From assembly GCF_017353255.1 (NCBI RefSeq), contig NZ_JAFMYU010000030.1, forward strand, positions 16,357-80,356: a DNA stretch of 64,000 nucleotides, in the 5' to 3' direction. How positions within the stretch are numbered: position 1 is the stretch's first letter; each line of letters begins with the position of its first letter. The notes beneath the pieces are model-generated. The model was not told the origin of the DNA. It saw only the letters and a program-made list of their open reading frames with translations, and ran no database searches. A program made the position numbers and the translations under genes. This document shows, in pieces, positions 43,239-52,486 of this stretch. This DNA comes from Fibrella aquatilis. Lineage in GTDB: Bacteria; Bacteroidota; Bacteroidia; Cytophagales; Spirosomataceae.

Positions 43239-46200
43239 TTAAAATCCTACGTTGATACCTACGTTGAAGGCGCGGGGCAGGGGAATGTTGCCGAAGTCGA
43301 TGCCATAACCGCCTGAACCACCCGTGGCGCTGTTGCTGCCGTTTACGCCGGGATCACCCCCAGTATAGTTGGTCAGCAGGAGCAGGTCGGTACCAGTAAC
43401 AAATACGGCTGCTGTTTTAAACGTACGTCCATTACCCAGCATAGAAGCGGGCAGGCTGTAGCGCAGAGTCGCTTCTTTCACCCGCATCCAGTTTACGTTG
43501 CGTTCGATGAACGTTTCGTCAGATAGGGTTGCCGTTGACACCGACGAGCCGTAGAAGGCACTGTTGTAATAGGGTACCACCTGAATGGTATTGGGCGTGG
43601 GGTTATCCGTGTTTTCCAGACCATCTTTCAGCACACCCCGCACCACACGTGGCGTTTCGCGGTCCAGCGTTTTCAGGCTCAGGCCCGTGCGATAGAGGTA
43701 GTTTTCGGTAGCATTGTACACATCACCGCCCTTACGAATGTCAAGCAACAGGCTCAGCGATAAGTTTTTGTACCGTATCGAGTTCAGGAAACCGACGGTA
43801 AATGCCGGGTTACGGTCGCCCACCACGCGCCAAACAGTCTCTGTAATGGGCAGACCCGTTTGTGGGCTAATCAGGATGTCGCCACGGGTATTTCGCAGGT
43901 AGGTGTTCCCCGTCAGCGTAGTCAGCGGGCCACCAGGACGAGCACCATTGCGCACGTTGTTGAAAATCCAGGTGTCGGAGTTGTAATACTCGGTCAGGTC
44001 GTTGGGCAGTGTAGAAAGCTGGCTATTGGTTTTAGTGAAATTGACCGTGCTGAACCATGAGAAGTTGGGGCGCCGAATGGGTTCACCAGTCAACGAAATC
44101 TCTACCCCTTCATTAAATAAGCTGCCGCCGTTGATGGTCTTCAGAATAAAGCCCGTGCCGTAGCTGATGCGCAGGTTCTGGATGATCTGGTCGCGGCTGG
44201 TAGTGCGGTAGTAAGCCGCGTCGACACCCAGTCGGCCATTGAAAAACTTCGTCTCGAAGCCCGTTTCAAACGAGTTGACTTTTTCGGGTTTCAGGTACGG
44301 GTTTGGCGCTGTGAAGCCGTAGCTGAACCCCCCGCCTGTAGTGGTCTGGCTTTCGTAGGCCTGTGTGGTGGCATAGGGAGGGGCTTCTTTACCCACCTGC
44401 GCCAGCGAAACGCGGAACTTACCATAGCTCAGCGCGTTGCGGAAACCACCCTGCGGTACTAACTCCGTGAAGACAAAACTGAGCGATGCCGACGGGTAGA
44501 AGAACGAACGATAAGCTGCCGGAAACGTGCTCGATAAGTCATTGCGGCCTGTTACGGTCAGAAACAGCAAGTCTTTGAAGCCAATGGTGGCATCGCCGAA
44601 CGTACCCACTAACCGGCGCTGCGATAGCGTGGAGAGCGATTTCTGCGTGAGTGGGTCGGTGTTGTTAATGGACGTAAACTCTGGGTTGAGGAATTTTTCG
44701 CCCCGCGTGGCCAACACATTTCCTTCGTTGTCATAAATAGCCTGCCCCACGCGCAACGACGTGCTAAACTGACCAAACTGCTTTTTGGCGGTTAGGAAAT
44801 ACTGCCCCGTAAACACGCGCCCATTGTCAGTGGCCTGGTCCAGCGACCCGCCAATAACGCCACCAGCCCGGTTCGACTGGGGGTGGTATTTGATGAGGTA
44901 GTTAGCCGAATATACATCTAGACCCACGCGGCCCGTGAACGTGAGCCAGTCAGTAAAGTTGTAATTGATGCCCACGTTGGTGATTACGCGGTTGATACGG
45001 TCACGCAACTGGTTTTTGTTAACGTCGAAATAGGGGTTTTCAATCTCCGACGATGCCGTGGTTGCCAACCGGCGCAGGCCCGTTATAGGGTCAATATATG
45101 TCCGAATGTCATTGTCGGCAGGCCACGACAACAGCCCCAGCAAAAAGCTATTGACACCTTTCGACACCTTCACGTTGTCGGTGTTGATGTACTGAATCGT
45201 CGACTCGATAGAAAATTTGTCAGTAATCTTGGCAGTCCCCCCTAAGGTAAGGTTCAGGCGTTTGAGGCTGGTGGTCGGTATAACCCCCTGACTACTCAGA
45301 TAGCCCGCCGAGAACCGGTAGGTATAACGGTCGCTGCCGCCGTCGAACGCCAGATTATGCCGCTGCCCAAGGCCCGTGCGCAGAAAGCCTTCTGCGTTGT
45401 TGTAGAGCGTATCATTTTCGGGATAACGCGGGCCAAAAGCATTGAAGCTACCATTTTGGGTTACGCCATTATTACCCTGCCCGTACACGCGCTGTGTCTG
45501 GGGCAGTGGACCTGGTACCTGAAACGTAAAGGCAGTATTGTAGGTAATGCGCCCCTGCCCGGCCTTGCCTTTTTTGGTGGTGATTATGATGGCACCGTTG
45601 GCTGCGTCGACGCCATAGAGCGCGGCGGCTTCGGGGCCTTTCAGCACTGTAATCGTCTCAATATCATTGGGGTTAATATCCTGCGCCCGGTTCGAGAAAT
45701 CCACGGTCCGGTTCTCAAACGAGGTACCTGAGTTCTTCGAGGCTACAAAGCTGTTGCTGGCGGCGGTGTTATTGCTGATGGGCATACCGTCAATCACGTA
45801 CAGCGGCTGGTTGTTGCTGCTGATGGAGTTCACGCCCCGGATCAGCACCGACGACGATGAGCCGGGCATACCGCTGGAGGTGGCCACCTGCAAACCCGCT
45901 ACCCGGCCTTGCAGCGCGTTGATGTAATTGTCGCGTTGCGAAGCGGCGAGGTCTTCGCCCTTTACCTGCGCTACGGCATAACCCAACTGCCGACTTTCGC
46001 GTTTGATACCCAGGGCTGTCACCACCACTTCGTTCAGGTTGCCCTCATCGGGTACCATAACCACGTTGATCACGTCGGCGTTGCCCACGAGTTTGTCCTG
46101 CAATTTGCTGCCAATGAAACTGAACCGGAGTGTCTGCCCGGCATTGGCCTGAATCCGGTAGTTGCCCTCGGCGTCGGCGGTAGTGCCGCGCGAACTACCC

Positions 46201-46349
46201 AACACCACCACGCTGGCACCGGGCACGGGGGCGTTGTTGTCGGCTGATGTTATTCTGCCCCTGATCTCACGGTTTTGTGCCAGCACCGCTCCCAATGAGC
46301 CGCTGAACAACACCAAGACCAAGAGACAACGACGTAGCAATTGCTCCAT
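43239..46349 (-). CDS. SusC/RagA TonB-dependent outer membrane transporter (system 1)
   Basis: A 1036-residue TonB-linked barrel. Signal (LVLVLFSGSLGAVLAQ), carboxypeptidase-like domain (REIRGRITSADNNAPVPGAS, VVVLGSSRGTTADAEGNY), then LNEVVVTALGIKRESRQLGY (SusC signature) and the plug YINALQGRVAGLQVATSSG, VLIRGVNSISSNNQPLYVID and ETITVLKGPEAAALYGVDAA. The barrel ends NVGINVGF. It imports a polymer fragment or other large ligand with its SusD. No sigma/anti-sigma pair was seen nearby. Confidence 0.96.
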   Translation of the reverse strand: MEQLLRRCLLVLVLFSGSLGAVLAQNREIRGRITSADNNAPVPGASVVVLGSSRGTTADAEGNYRIQANAGQTLRFSFIGSKLQDKLVGNADVINVVMVPDEGNLNEVVVTALGIKRESRQLGYAVAQVKGEDLAASQRDNYINALQGRVAGLQVATSSGMPGSSSSVLIRGVNSISSNNQPLYVIDGMPISNNTAASNSFVASKNSGTSFENRTVDFSNRAQDINPNDIETITVLKGPEAAALYGVDAANGAIIITTKKGKAGQGRITYNTAFTFQVPGPLPQTQRVYGQGNNGVTQNGSFNAFGPRYPENDTLYNNAEGFLRTGLGQRHNLAFDGGSDRYTYRFSAGYLSSQGVIPTTSLKRLNLTLGGTAKITDKFSIESTIQYINTDNVKVSKGVNSFLLGLLSWPADNDIRTYIDPITGLRRLATTASSEIENPYFDVNKNQLRDRINRVITNVGINYNFTDWLTFTGRVGLDVYSANYLIKYHPQSNRAGGVIGGSLDQATDNGRVFTGQYFLTAKKQFGQFSTSLRVGQAIYDNEGNVLATRGEKFLNPEFTSINNTDPLTQKSLSTLSQRRLVGTFGDATIGFKDLLFLTVTGRNDLSSTFPAAYRSFFYPSASLSFVFTELVPQGGFRNALSYGKFRVSLAQVGKEAPPYATTQAYESQTTTGGGFSYGFTAPNPYLKPEKVNSFETGFETKFFNGRLGVDAAYYRTTSRDQIIQNLRISYGTGFILKTINGGSLFNEGVEISLTGEPIRRPNFSWFSTVNFTKTNSQLSTLPNDLTEYYNSDTWIFNNVRNGARPGGPLTTLTGNTYLRNTRGDILISPQTGLPITETVWRVVGDRNPAFTVGFLNSIRYKNLSLSLLLDIRKGGDVYNATENYLYRTGLSLKTLDRETPRVVRGVLKDGLENTDNPTPNTIQVVPYYNSAFYGSSVSTATLSDETFIERNVNWMRVKEATLRYSLPASMLGNGRTFKTAAVFVTGTDLLLLTNYTGGDPGVNGSNSATGGSGGYGIDFGNIPLPRAFNVGINVGF

Positions 46350-46388
46350 AATTGATGAAGATTAGTTGATAAGTTGATTTCGCTTGAA

Positions 46389-46402
46389 AGGCAAATTTGC
46401 CT
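46389..46402. promoter_or_regulatory. Perfect 14-base palindrome upstream of susC (system 1)
   Basis: AGGCAAATTTGCCT, 40 bases ahead of the susC start. It could be an operator but could arise by chance. No TAnnTTTG promoter was identified beside it. Confidence 0.3.
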
Positions 46403-46529
46403 AGAAGCCCCGCTGATTGAAAGCATTTGGGCTAGAATATTAAATTTTTCTTATGAATCGTTGTAAATAGTCAAGTATAAATACAGTATTATATTCCAAT
46501 TTTAGGTATAAACAACCAGTTCAGTTGTA

Positions 46530-47222
46530 TCAGCGAAGCAACGTTTTATAAGTTTTGGCAATACGCATCGGCGACACGCGGCAACTAAATAGTATTACCG
46601 CCAGCAGGTTGGCCAACTGCACACGTAGCCAGCCGTTTTGCTGGTATTTCCGCGCCGACACGATCACGTTTTTCGGAATAATGGCAAACGGAACCGCCGC
46701 TGCCTCAATCCGCCGAATCATGTCGAAGTCTTCCATAATCACATACCCTTCATCGAAGCCACCCAACTGCTCGAACAGGGGGCGGGTAATGAACAGGGTC
46801 TGGTCGCCACCCCGGCTGGCCGCGCCCCCAAACCGGGTGGCGTAGCTGTTGAGCCGCAGTAGCCACGGCAGATCGGCATCGAACCGAAACCGGTACCGAC
46901 CCGCGGCATAGCCACTGTTTAGCGCGTTGTGGATGTCGCCCACAAAATCGGGGTGCAAGCGCACGTCGGCATGGACGAAATACAGCACATCGCCAGTGGC
47001 GTGGCGGGCGCCCAGGTTCATTTGCGCTGCCCTACCCAACCGGGGTGAGCTGAGCACCGTGGCCCCGGCCTGCTGCGCTACGGCCACCGTCTGGTCGGTG
47101 CTGCCACCATCGACCACGAGAACCTGCGCCACCGCCTTACCCCCATACAGGCGAACGTCGGCAATGACGTTGGCAATAGTGGCGGCTTCGTTTCGGGTGG
47201 GGATGATAATGCTTAAGAGCAT
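46530..47222 (-). CDS. TIGR04283-type glycosyltransferase
   Basis: A 230-residue GT-A enzyme starting at ATG 47222. An upstream extension of the frame reads through the hairpin and is rejected. Motifs: LLSIIIPTRNEAATIANVIA, VLVVDGGSTDQTVAVAQQA, VLYFVHADVRL (metal-binding D-V/D-x-D position), RGGDQTLFITRPLFEQLGGF, EDFDMIRRIE and RKYQQNGWLRVQLAN. TIGR04283 members are linked to arsenosugar synthesis or to sugar transfer on small molecules, but no ars gene is near. It is predicted to be cytoplasmic or membrane-attached. Confidence 0.9.
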   Translation of the reverse strand: MLLSIIIPTRNEAATIANVIADVRLYGGKAVAQVLVVDGGSTDQTVAVAQQAGATVLSSPRLGRAAQMNLGARHATGDVLYFVHADVRLHPDFVGDIHNALNSGYAAGRYRFRFDADLPWLLRLNSYATRFGGAASRGGDQTLFITRPLFEQLGGFDEGYVIMEDFDMIRRIEAAAVPFAIIPKNVIVSARKYQQNGWLRVQLANLLAVILFSCRVSPMRIAKTYKTLLR

Positions 47223-47238
47223 GGGCGCTAAAGGTAAT

Positions 47239-47399
47239 TGTGGTTTGTAGTTTGTGGTTGCTTCGCTAGCTAGGCCCCTCGACTGCGCTCGGGGTGACAA
47301 TGACCTTGAATCAACATAGGGAACCTGTTATAATAGCCTGTCACCCCGAGCGCAGTCGAGGGGCCTAGCTAGCGAAGCAACCACAAACTACAAACCACA
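47239..47399. repeat. Perfect 61-bp hairpin
   Basis: Left arm 47239-47299 and right arm 47339-47399 are exact complements over 61 bases; the loop is 39 bases. Words: TGTGGTTTGTAGTTTGTGG, GTTGCTTCGC, CTAGCTAGG and CCCCTCGACTGCGCTCGGGG. The last is a common repeat in Bacteroidota genomes. It lies between two same-strand genes (ferritin-like upstream, glycosyltransferase downstream), so it may act as a strong transcription stop. Confidence 0.92.
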
Positions 47400-47479
47400 G
47401 TAAGCTGGAAAGTGCAAAAAGGGCAGGAGAACGAATCCCCTACCCTCTCTATTCTTACCTCTTGGCTCCAAGCTCTTTG

Positions 47480-48268
47480 CTATTTCGCCAGGAATGCTCC
47501 GGCAATGGCCAGTGTTTGGTCTTTGCTCAGGATTTCGTCGAAGGCTTCGGTTACTTCGGCGCGTGACTTACCCGTAAGGCCAATTACTTCAATACCCAAT
47601 TGGTGGGTGATGTTTTCGCCGTCATAGATAGCCTGTGGCAAGCCTGAAGCCATGTTGTCGGTAATCCAGCCTTTCTGGCCACGCAGCTGCCGAATCCGGG
47701 CAGCGTGACGGGCTTCTACCGAGTGAATGTTCAGGGCTACCTCCAAAATAGCGGGTGCATTGCGGAGGTTAGCCGCCTGCCCTTTGTAGGCCCGAACGCC
47801 CGTATCTTCAAACGCCTGTGATACTGCCGCGTAGGTCTGGAAATTCGAGAATACGTCGGGGAAAGCACCGCCCGCCGTGAAGTCAAACCGCGGCATGGCA
47901 ATAGCCTGGCTACCCAACACCGACCGTAGCAGCCGCACGTGGGCGTTTTCGTGCTTGCGGATCTGGGCAAACATCTCGCGGTTCTCCATGGGCACCATCA
48001 GGCCGCTGGTAGCACCCCGGTTGTAAAAATCTGACTCGGCGTATTCCAGCAACAGGGCGAAATTCAGCACGTCTACCACGTTGCTGGGCAGGCCTGAACC
48101 CTGGCCATAGGCGCTGGTCAGGGCCGAAGCCATCACCATAGGAGCCGCCGCCGCAATGGTTTTGCGGGTTAACGAACTAAACAAACCCCGGCGCGACACG
48201 TGTGCCATGCGACCAGCCAGCTCACCGTCGACGACTTCGAGCTCATTAAGGATATTTTGCAGATTCAT
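47480..48268 (-). CDS. Tat-exported ferritin-like domain protein 1
   Basis: A 262-residue protein. An N-terminal segment leads to VSRRGLFSSLTRKTIAAAA, a twin-arginine-like signal. The mature part is a ferritin-like four-helix bundle: VVDVLNFALLLEYAESDFYN (E-Y-x-E), MFAQIRKHENAHVRLLRSVL (E-x-x-H), FEDTGVRAYKGQAAN and ALNIHSVEARHAARIRQLRG (E-x-x-H). The residues suit a di-metal site. Related proteins are the desiccation-related ferritin-like proteins. It is 29 bases after a similar gene. Confidence 0.88.
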   Translation of the reverse strand: MNLQNILNELEVVDGELAGRMAHVSRRGLFSSLTRKTIAAAAPMVMASALTSAYGQGSGLPSNVVDVLNFALLLEYAESDFYNRGATSGLMVPMENREMFAQIRKHENAHVRLLRSVLGSQAIAMPRFDFTAGGAFPDVFSNFQTYAAVSQAFEDTGVRAYKGQAANLRNAPAILEVALNIHSVEARHAARIRQLRGQKGWITDNMASGLPQAIYDGENITHQLGIEVIGLTGKSRAEVTEAFDEILSKDQTLAIAGAFLAK

Positions 48269-48297
48269 CTGACTGTTTCTTTTAAAAGGTTGAGCAA

Positions 48298-49038
48298 TTA
48301 GGCCATTAAGCCCGATGTGAGGGTTTCCTGGATGAACGGAGCCACAATAGCCAGCACCGCACCTGGGTTGCGTGACCGCTCCAGACCGTTGCCATCAATG
48401 GGGGTATCGCCCGCAAAGGCGTTGCCGTTGGGGAATTGCAGTTCGCTCAGTACCGCCGCGTGACGGGCCTCAACCGAGACAATCTTGCCCGCCGTGATCA
48501 GGTATGCCTCCGTTTGCAGAAACTTGCCCGCACCGTTATAGGCCGATACGCCCGTGTCTTCAAACTGACGGGCCACGTCGATTACTACCGACCGCTGCCT
48601 GAAGTTGATGCCGCTGAAGTCGGGCGTCAGGCCTGGGATGGCCGCCGAACCAAGGGCCGCTTTGAAAAAGTCGCGGTGAATCTGCTCATGCGCACGCAGA
48701 TCGCTGAAGATCTGACGCTCCATAGCACTCATGCCCTCATACGGAAACCGCATCACCATTTCGTAATAAGCAGCTTCCAGTTGCTCCAGGGCATAAGCAT
48801 AGTTCAGTATGCCCAGTTCGCCCGAACCCAGGTTTACCGTGATGCCGTTGCTAATCCGACCACCGGCATACTTCGAGAGGTCGTTGGTGGGCGTCTTCGA
48901 CACGATCTCGTCGGGGGCTGAACAAGAGGCCAGCACGCTGCCAATTACGGCCACACCACCTGCATAGCGCAGGAATGACCGACGACCAAGCCCATCTGCC
49001 CGGCTTGGCGATTCAGATACTAAGTTGAGTTTTTCCAT
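48298..49038 (-). CDS. Tat-exported ferritin-like lipoprotein 2
   Basis: A 246-residue paralogue of the following gene. The ATG at 49038 gives GLGRRSFLRYAGGVAVIGSV then LASC, a Tat signal with lipobox. Ferritin-like helices: LGILNYAYALEQLEAAYYEM, IFSDLRAHEQIHRDFFKAAL (E-x-x-H), FEDTGVSAYNGAGKF and IVSVEARHAAVLSELQF (E-x-x-H). Both genes keep metal-ligand positions and the pair probably works together in the envelope. Confidence 0.88.
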   Translation of the reverse strand: MEKLNLVSESPSRADGLGRRSFLRYAGGVAVIGSVLASCSAPDEIVSKTPTNDLSKYAGGRISNGITVNLGSGELGILNYAYALEQLEAAYYEMVMRFPYEGMSAMERQIFSDLRAHEQIHRDFFKAALGSAAIPGLTPDFSGINFRQRSVVIDVARQFEDTGVSAYNGAGKFLQTEAYLITAGKIVSVEARHAAVLSELQFPNGNAFAGDTPIDGNGLERSRNPGAVLAIVAPFIQETLTSGLMA

Positions 49039-49455
49039 AATCGTAGGAAACTGTTTGCAGGTTAGCCAGACCCGTTTGTTCGGGCGAAGCAGAGAGTATA
49101 CGCGCCTGTCACGATTTTGGATTTTTAATTCGAGCAAAAAATTGAATTTTTATTATATAACTATTTGGTGGCCCAATTGCATACTAACGAGTACAATACT
49201 AACATACAGGTAAGTTTCGTGGTGCCGATATGCTTAACAATGGCATAACACTTCTATTTAATTTTACCATGAAAGAATAGTACTTCTCTTATCCGTACCT
49301 CTTTAGTCATTGTCTATCAGGATATTAGCAGCGGATAGGCCGCCTTTTTTAAGCATTCTGCCGTGCCCCATATTACCATTGATTTACATGTTACTATAGC
49401 CGTTTTCCGGGTGGTGTGTAAGCAGACCTTTGTAGGCATAACCAACCACCCAGTT
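49039..49455. other. 417-base gap between ferritin-like and susC genes
   Basis: The gap separates two divergent genes, so it must hold promoters for both. It is AT-rich around 49130-49340. No exact TTTG-N21-TAnnTTTG was found. A weak hairpin GGGTGGT...ACCACCC lies at about 49409-49452 just before the susC start. No ORF with a recognisable product lies here. Confidence 0.6.
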
Positions 49456-52400
49456 ATGAATCCATTTTACGTCTCCCGCTCATTGCGAGCAGTGGCCTGC
49501 TGGGCATTGCTTGGCACTTTGGCCCTGTCTGGTTTGCCAGCTCAGAGTGAAATCCGGCCCTATGCGTCATTAACTCAACCCACCGACCGGACCGTCGGCG
49601 GGCGGGTTACTGATGCCACCACCAAAGAAGCCCTCGCGGGTTGTACCGTGCTACTGAAAGGAACAAGCAAGGGCACCACCACCGATGCCAACGGCGACTT
49701 CCGCCTAGCTATTCCCGACGACAAATCGACTACGCTCGTGATTGGGTTTATCGGGTTTGTGTCGCAGGAGATTGTGGTGGGCACACAGACCACCCTCAAC
49801 GTAGCCCTTACGCCGTCGGCGGCTGATTTGGCGCAGGTGGTGGTGATTGGCTACGGCACGGCTACCAAAAAAGACGCCACCGGCGCGCTTAAGTCCCTGA
49901 AAAGCACCGACTTCAACCGGGGCATTATCAACTCGCCGGAGCAGTTGTTGCAGGGCAAAGTAGCGGGCGTCAACGTGACGTCGGCCAGTGGCGAACCCGG
50001 CGGTCGGCAAAGTATCACCATCCGGGGGCCGGGCGGTGTTCGTACGGGTAGTACGCCCCTGTTTGTGCTCGATGGCATTCCGCTCGACAACTCCAGCACG
50101 GGCGGGGCCACCAACCCGCTGAACTTCCTTAATCCGCAGGACATCGAGGCCATCGACGTGCTGAAAGATGCCTCGGCCACCGCCATTTACGGGGCGCGGG
50201 GTGCTAACGGCGTGATCCTGATTACGACCAAAAAAGGTAAGGCGGGCGCGGGCAATATCACGCTCTCAGCCAACGTGGGTATCTCGAACGTGGCGCGGCC
50301 CATTGCCGTGTTCAGCGCCGACGACTACAAACGGCAGGTAGTTGCCGTGGGGGGCACCGTAGATGACCAGAAAGCCACTACTGACTGGCAGAAAGAAATC
50401 AGTCGGCAGGCCACCACGCAGGACTATAACCTGTCGTTTAGTGGCGGGGCCGAACGGCTCACCTACTACGGCTCGGTGGGGGTGCAAAATCAGGAGGGTG
50501 TGCTGAAAAACAGTAGCCTGAAACGCTATACGGGCCGGTTCAACGCCTCGCAGCGGTTTCTGGAAGACCGCCTCACGCTCGACGTGAACCTGACCGCCTC
50601 GCAGACCGTGAACGAACGCCCACCCATCGAAAGCATTCTTGGGGCGGCGCTCTCGGCCAACCCAACCTACCCCGCCTACGACGCCACCGGTCAACCAGCT
50701 AAATACCAGGCGTTTACAAACCCGGTTCTGGCCCTGAACCTGCTCAAAGACCTCACCACCATCAACCGGGTGGTGGCCAACGTGTCGCCCTCGTTTAAGA
50801 TCACGCCCAGCCTGGTCTACAAGCTCAACCTGGGGGTCGATTACGCCAGCTCGACCCGCGACCAGCAGGCGTTTGCCAGCGCGGTGCCGCAGCAGGATGG
50901 ACGGCTCGACGCCGCCTACGGCACCAACCGCAACGTGTTGATCGAGAATTACTTTACCTACACAAAAGCGGTTGGCAACCATGCACTGACGGCGTTGCTA
51001 GGGCATTCGTACCAGACGTTTTCGCTGACGGGCCGCAACTGGAGCATCAACAAATTCCCACTGTCGCCCATCGAGCCGGCCAACAACCCCGGCCTGGGGC
51101 AGGACCTTACGCTGGCCAACAACCGCCCCGGTGGGTTTGCCACGCAAAATGACCTGCAATCGTTTTTTGGGCGGGCCAACTACCAATATAAAAACCGCTA
51201 CCTGCTCACGGCCACAGTACGCGCCGACGGCTCGAGCAAGTTCGGAGCCAACAACAAGTATGGGGTGTTTCCGTCATTCTCGGCGGGCTGGCGCATTCAT
51301 GACGAACCGTTCCTGCAAGGTGGTCCCTTTTCAGACCTGAAACTGCGGGCGGGCTGGGGTCGGACGGGCAACCAGGAGATCCCGTCGAAGATCACCCAGG
51401 CCCTGTTTACCTCTACCGTTGGCCCCACCACGAGCTACCCACTAGATGGGTCGACGAACTACCCGGCCGGCACAACCTACACCCGCCTGGCCAACCCCGA
51501 CATTCAGTGGGAGGTATCGACCCAAACTGACCTGGGACTTGATTTTGGCCTGTTCAACGGTGCGCTGACGGGTACCGTCGATTATTTCCGCAAGGTGTCG
51601 AACAAGATTTTGCTGGAAGTGATCCCCTCCGACCCCATTCAGCCCGCTTCGACCTACTGGACCAACGTGCCTGACATGACGATCACCAACCAAGGCGTTG
51701 AGCTGGACCTGAACTACCGCTACGTGAGTCAGCGCGGGTTCCGGTTCGACCTGGGCGGCAACATCACCTTCATCAACAACGTGGTCAACAACTCGCCTTA
51801 CTCGGTCATCACGTCGGGGTCGGCTACGGGGGCGGGGCTAACGTCGGCCACTGTCAATGGCTACGTGAATGGGCAACCCATTGGTACGTTTTTTCTCCGC
51901 GAGTACATTGGTATTGACGAAAAAGGGGTGAGCAAATACCGCGACGTAGACGGCGACGGCATTGGCGGGTCAGACAAAGACCGGATTGCTGCCGGAAGTG
52001 CCTTGCCTACGCGGCAGTTCAACCTCAACGCGAGTGCGGCCTACAAGGGCTTCGACCTCACGGCCAACTTCAACGGAGTGTCGGGCAACAAACTGTATGA
52101 CAACACGGCCAACGCGTTTTTCTACAAAGCGCGGCTCGTGAAAGGGCTGAATACGACCACCGAGGGCATTGGTGAGCCCACCGAGTCGATCAATAACGCG
52201 GCCCCGGTATCGACCCGTTTTCTGAAAGACGGAAGCTTTTTCCGGCTCAACAACCTCACGCTGGGCTACAACCTGAACCCCCGCCTGATTGGCATGAACC
52301 GCTGGATTCAGAACATCAGGCTGGCCGTAACGGGGCAAAATCTGCTGGTAATCACCAACTACAACGGCTTCGACCCCGAAGTAAACACCGACCGCACCGT

Positions 52401-52485
52401 CAACGGCATTTCGTCGTACGGCATCGACTACCTGAGCTACCCCAAAGCCCGCTCCTTCGTATTTGGCCTCAACCTGACATTTTAA
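49456..52485 (+). CDS. SusC/RagA TonB-dependent outer membrane transporter (system 2)
   Basis: A 1009-residue TonB-linked barrel from the ATG at 49456. Signal-like start (VACWALLGTLALSGLPAQ), carboxypeptidase-like domain (VGGRVTDATTKEALAGCTVL, LLKGTSKGTTTDANGDF), then LAQVVVIGYGTATKKDATGA (SusC signature), plug SPEQLLQGKVAGVNVTSASG, SITIRGPGGVRTGSTPLFVL and IEAIDVLKDASATAIYGARG. It ends FVFGLNLTF. One base separates it from susD. Confidence 0.96.
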   Translation: MNPFYVSRSLRAVACWALLGTLALSGLPAQSEIRPYASLTQPTDRTVGGRVTDATTKEALAGCTVLLKGTSKGTTTDANGDFRLAIPDDKSTTLVIGFIGFVSQEIVVGTQTTLNVALTPSAADLAQVVVIGYGTATKKDATGALKSLKSTDFNRGIINSPEQLLQGKVAGVNVTSASGEPGGRQSITIRGPGGVRTGSTPLFVLDGIPLDNSSTGGATNPLNFLNPQDIEAIDVLKDASATAIYGARGANGVILITTKKGKAGAGNITLSANVGISNVARPIAVFSADDYKRQVVAVGGTVDDQKATTDWQKEISRQATTQDYNLSFSGGAERLTYYGSVGVQNQEGVLKNSSLKRYTGRFNASQRFLEDRLTLDVNLTASQTVNERPPIESILGAALSANPTYPAYDATGQPAKYQAFTNPVLALNLLKDLTTINRVVANVSPSFKITPSLVYKLNLGVDYASSTRDQQAFASAVPQQDGRLDAAYGTNRNVLIENYFTYTKAVGNHALTALLGHSYQTFSLTGRNWSINKFPLSPIEPANNPGLGQDLTLANNRPGGFATQNDLQSFFGRANYQYKNRYLLTATVRADGSSKFGANNKYGVFPSFSAGWRIHDEPFLQGGPFSDLKLRAGWGRTGNQEIPSKITQALFTSTVGPTTSYPLDGSTNYPAGTTYTRLANPDIQWEVSTQTDLGLDFGLFNGALTGTVDYFRKVSNKILLEVIPSDPIQPASTYWTNVPDMTITNQGVELDLNYRYVSQRGFRFDLGGNITFINNVVNNSPYSVITSGSATGAGLTSATVNGYVNGQPIGTFFLREYIGIDEKGVSKYRDVDGDGIGGSDKDRIAAGSALPTRQFNLNASAAYKGFDLTANFNGVSGNKLYDNTANAFFYKARLVKGLNTTTEGIGEPTESINNAAPVSTRFLKDGSFFRLNNLTLGYNLNPRLIGMNRWIQNIRLAVTGQNLLVITNYNGFDPEVNTDRTVNGISSYGIDYLSYPKARSFVFGLNLTF

Positions 52486-52486
52486 T

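Noticed and set aside
47222..47300. N-terminal extension of the glycosyltransferase
   Set aside because: The extension reads through the 61-bp hairpin and has no similarity to the family; ATG 47222 begins the GT-A fold.
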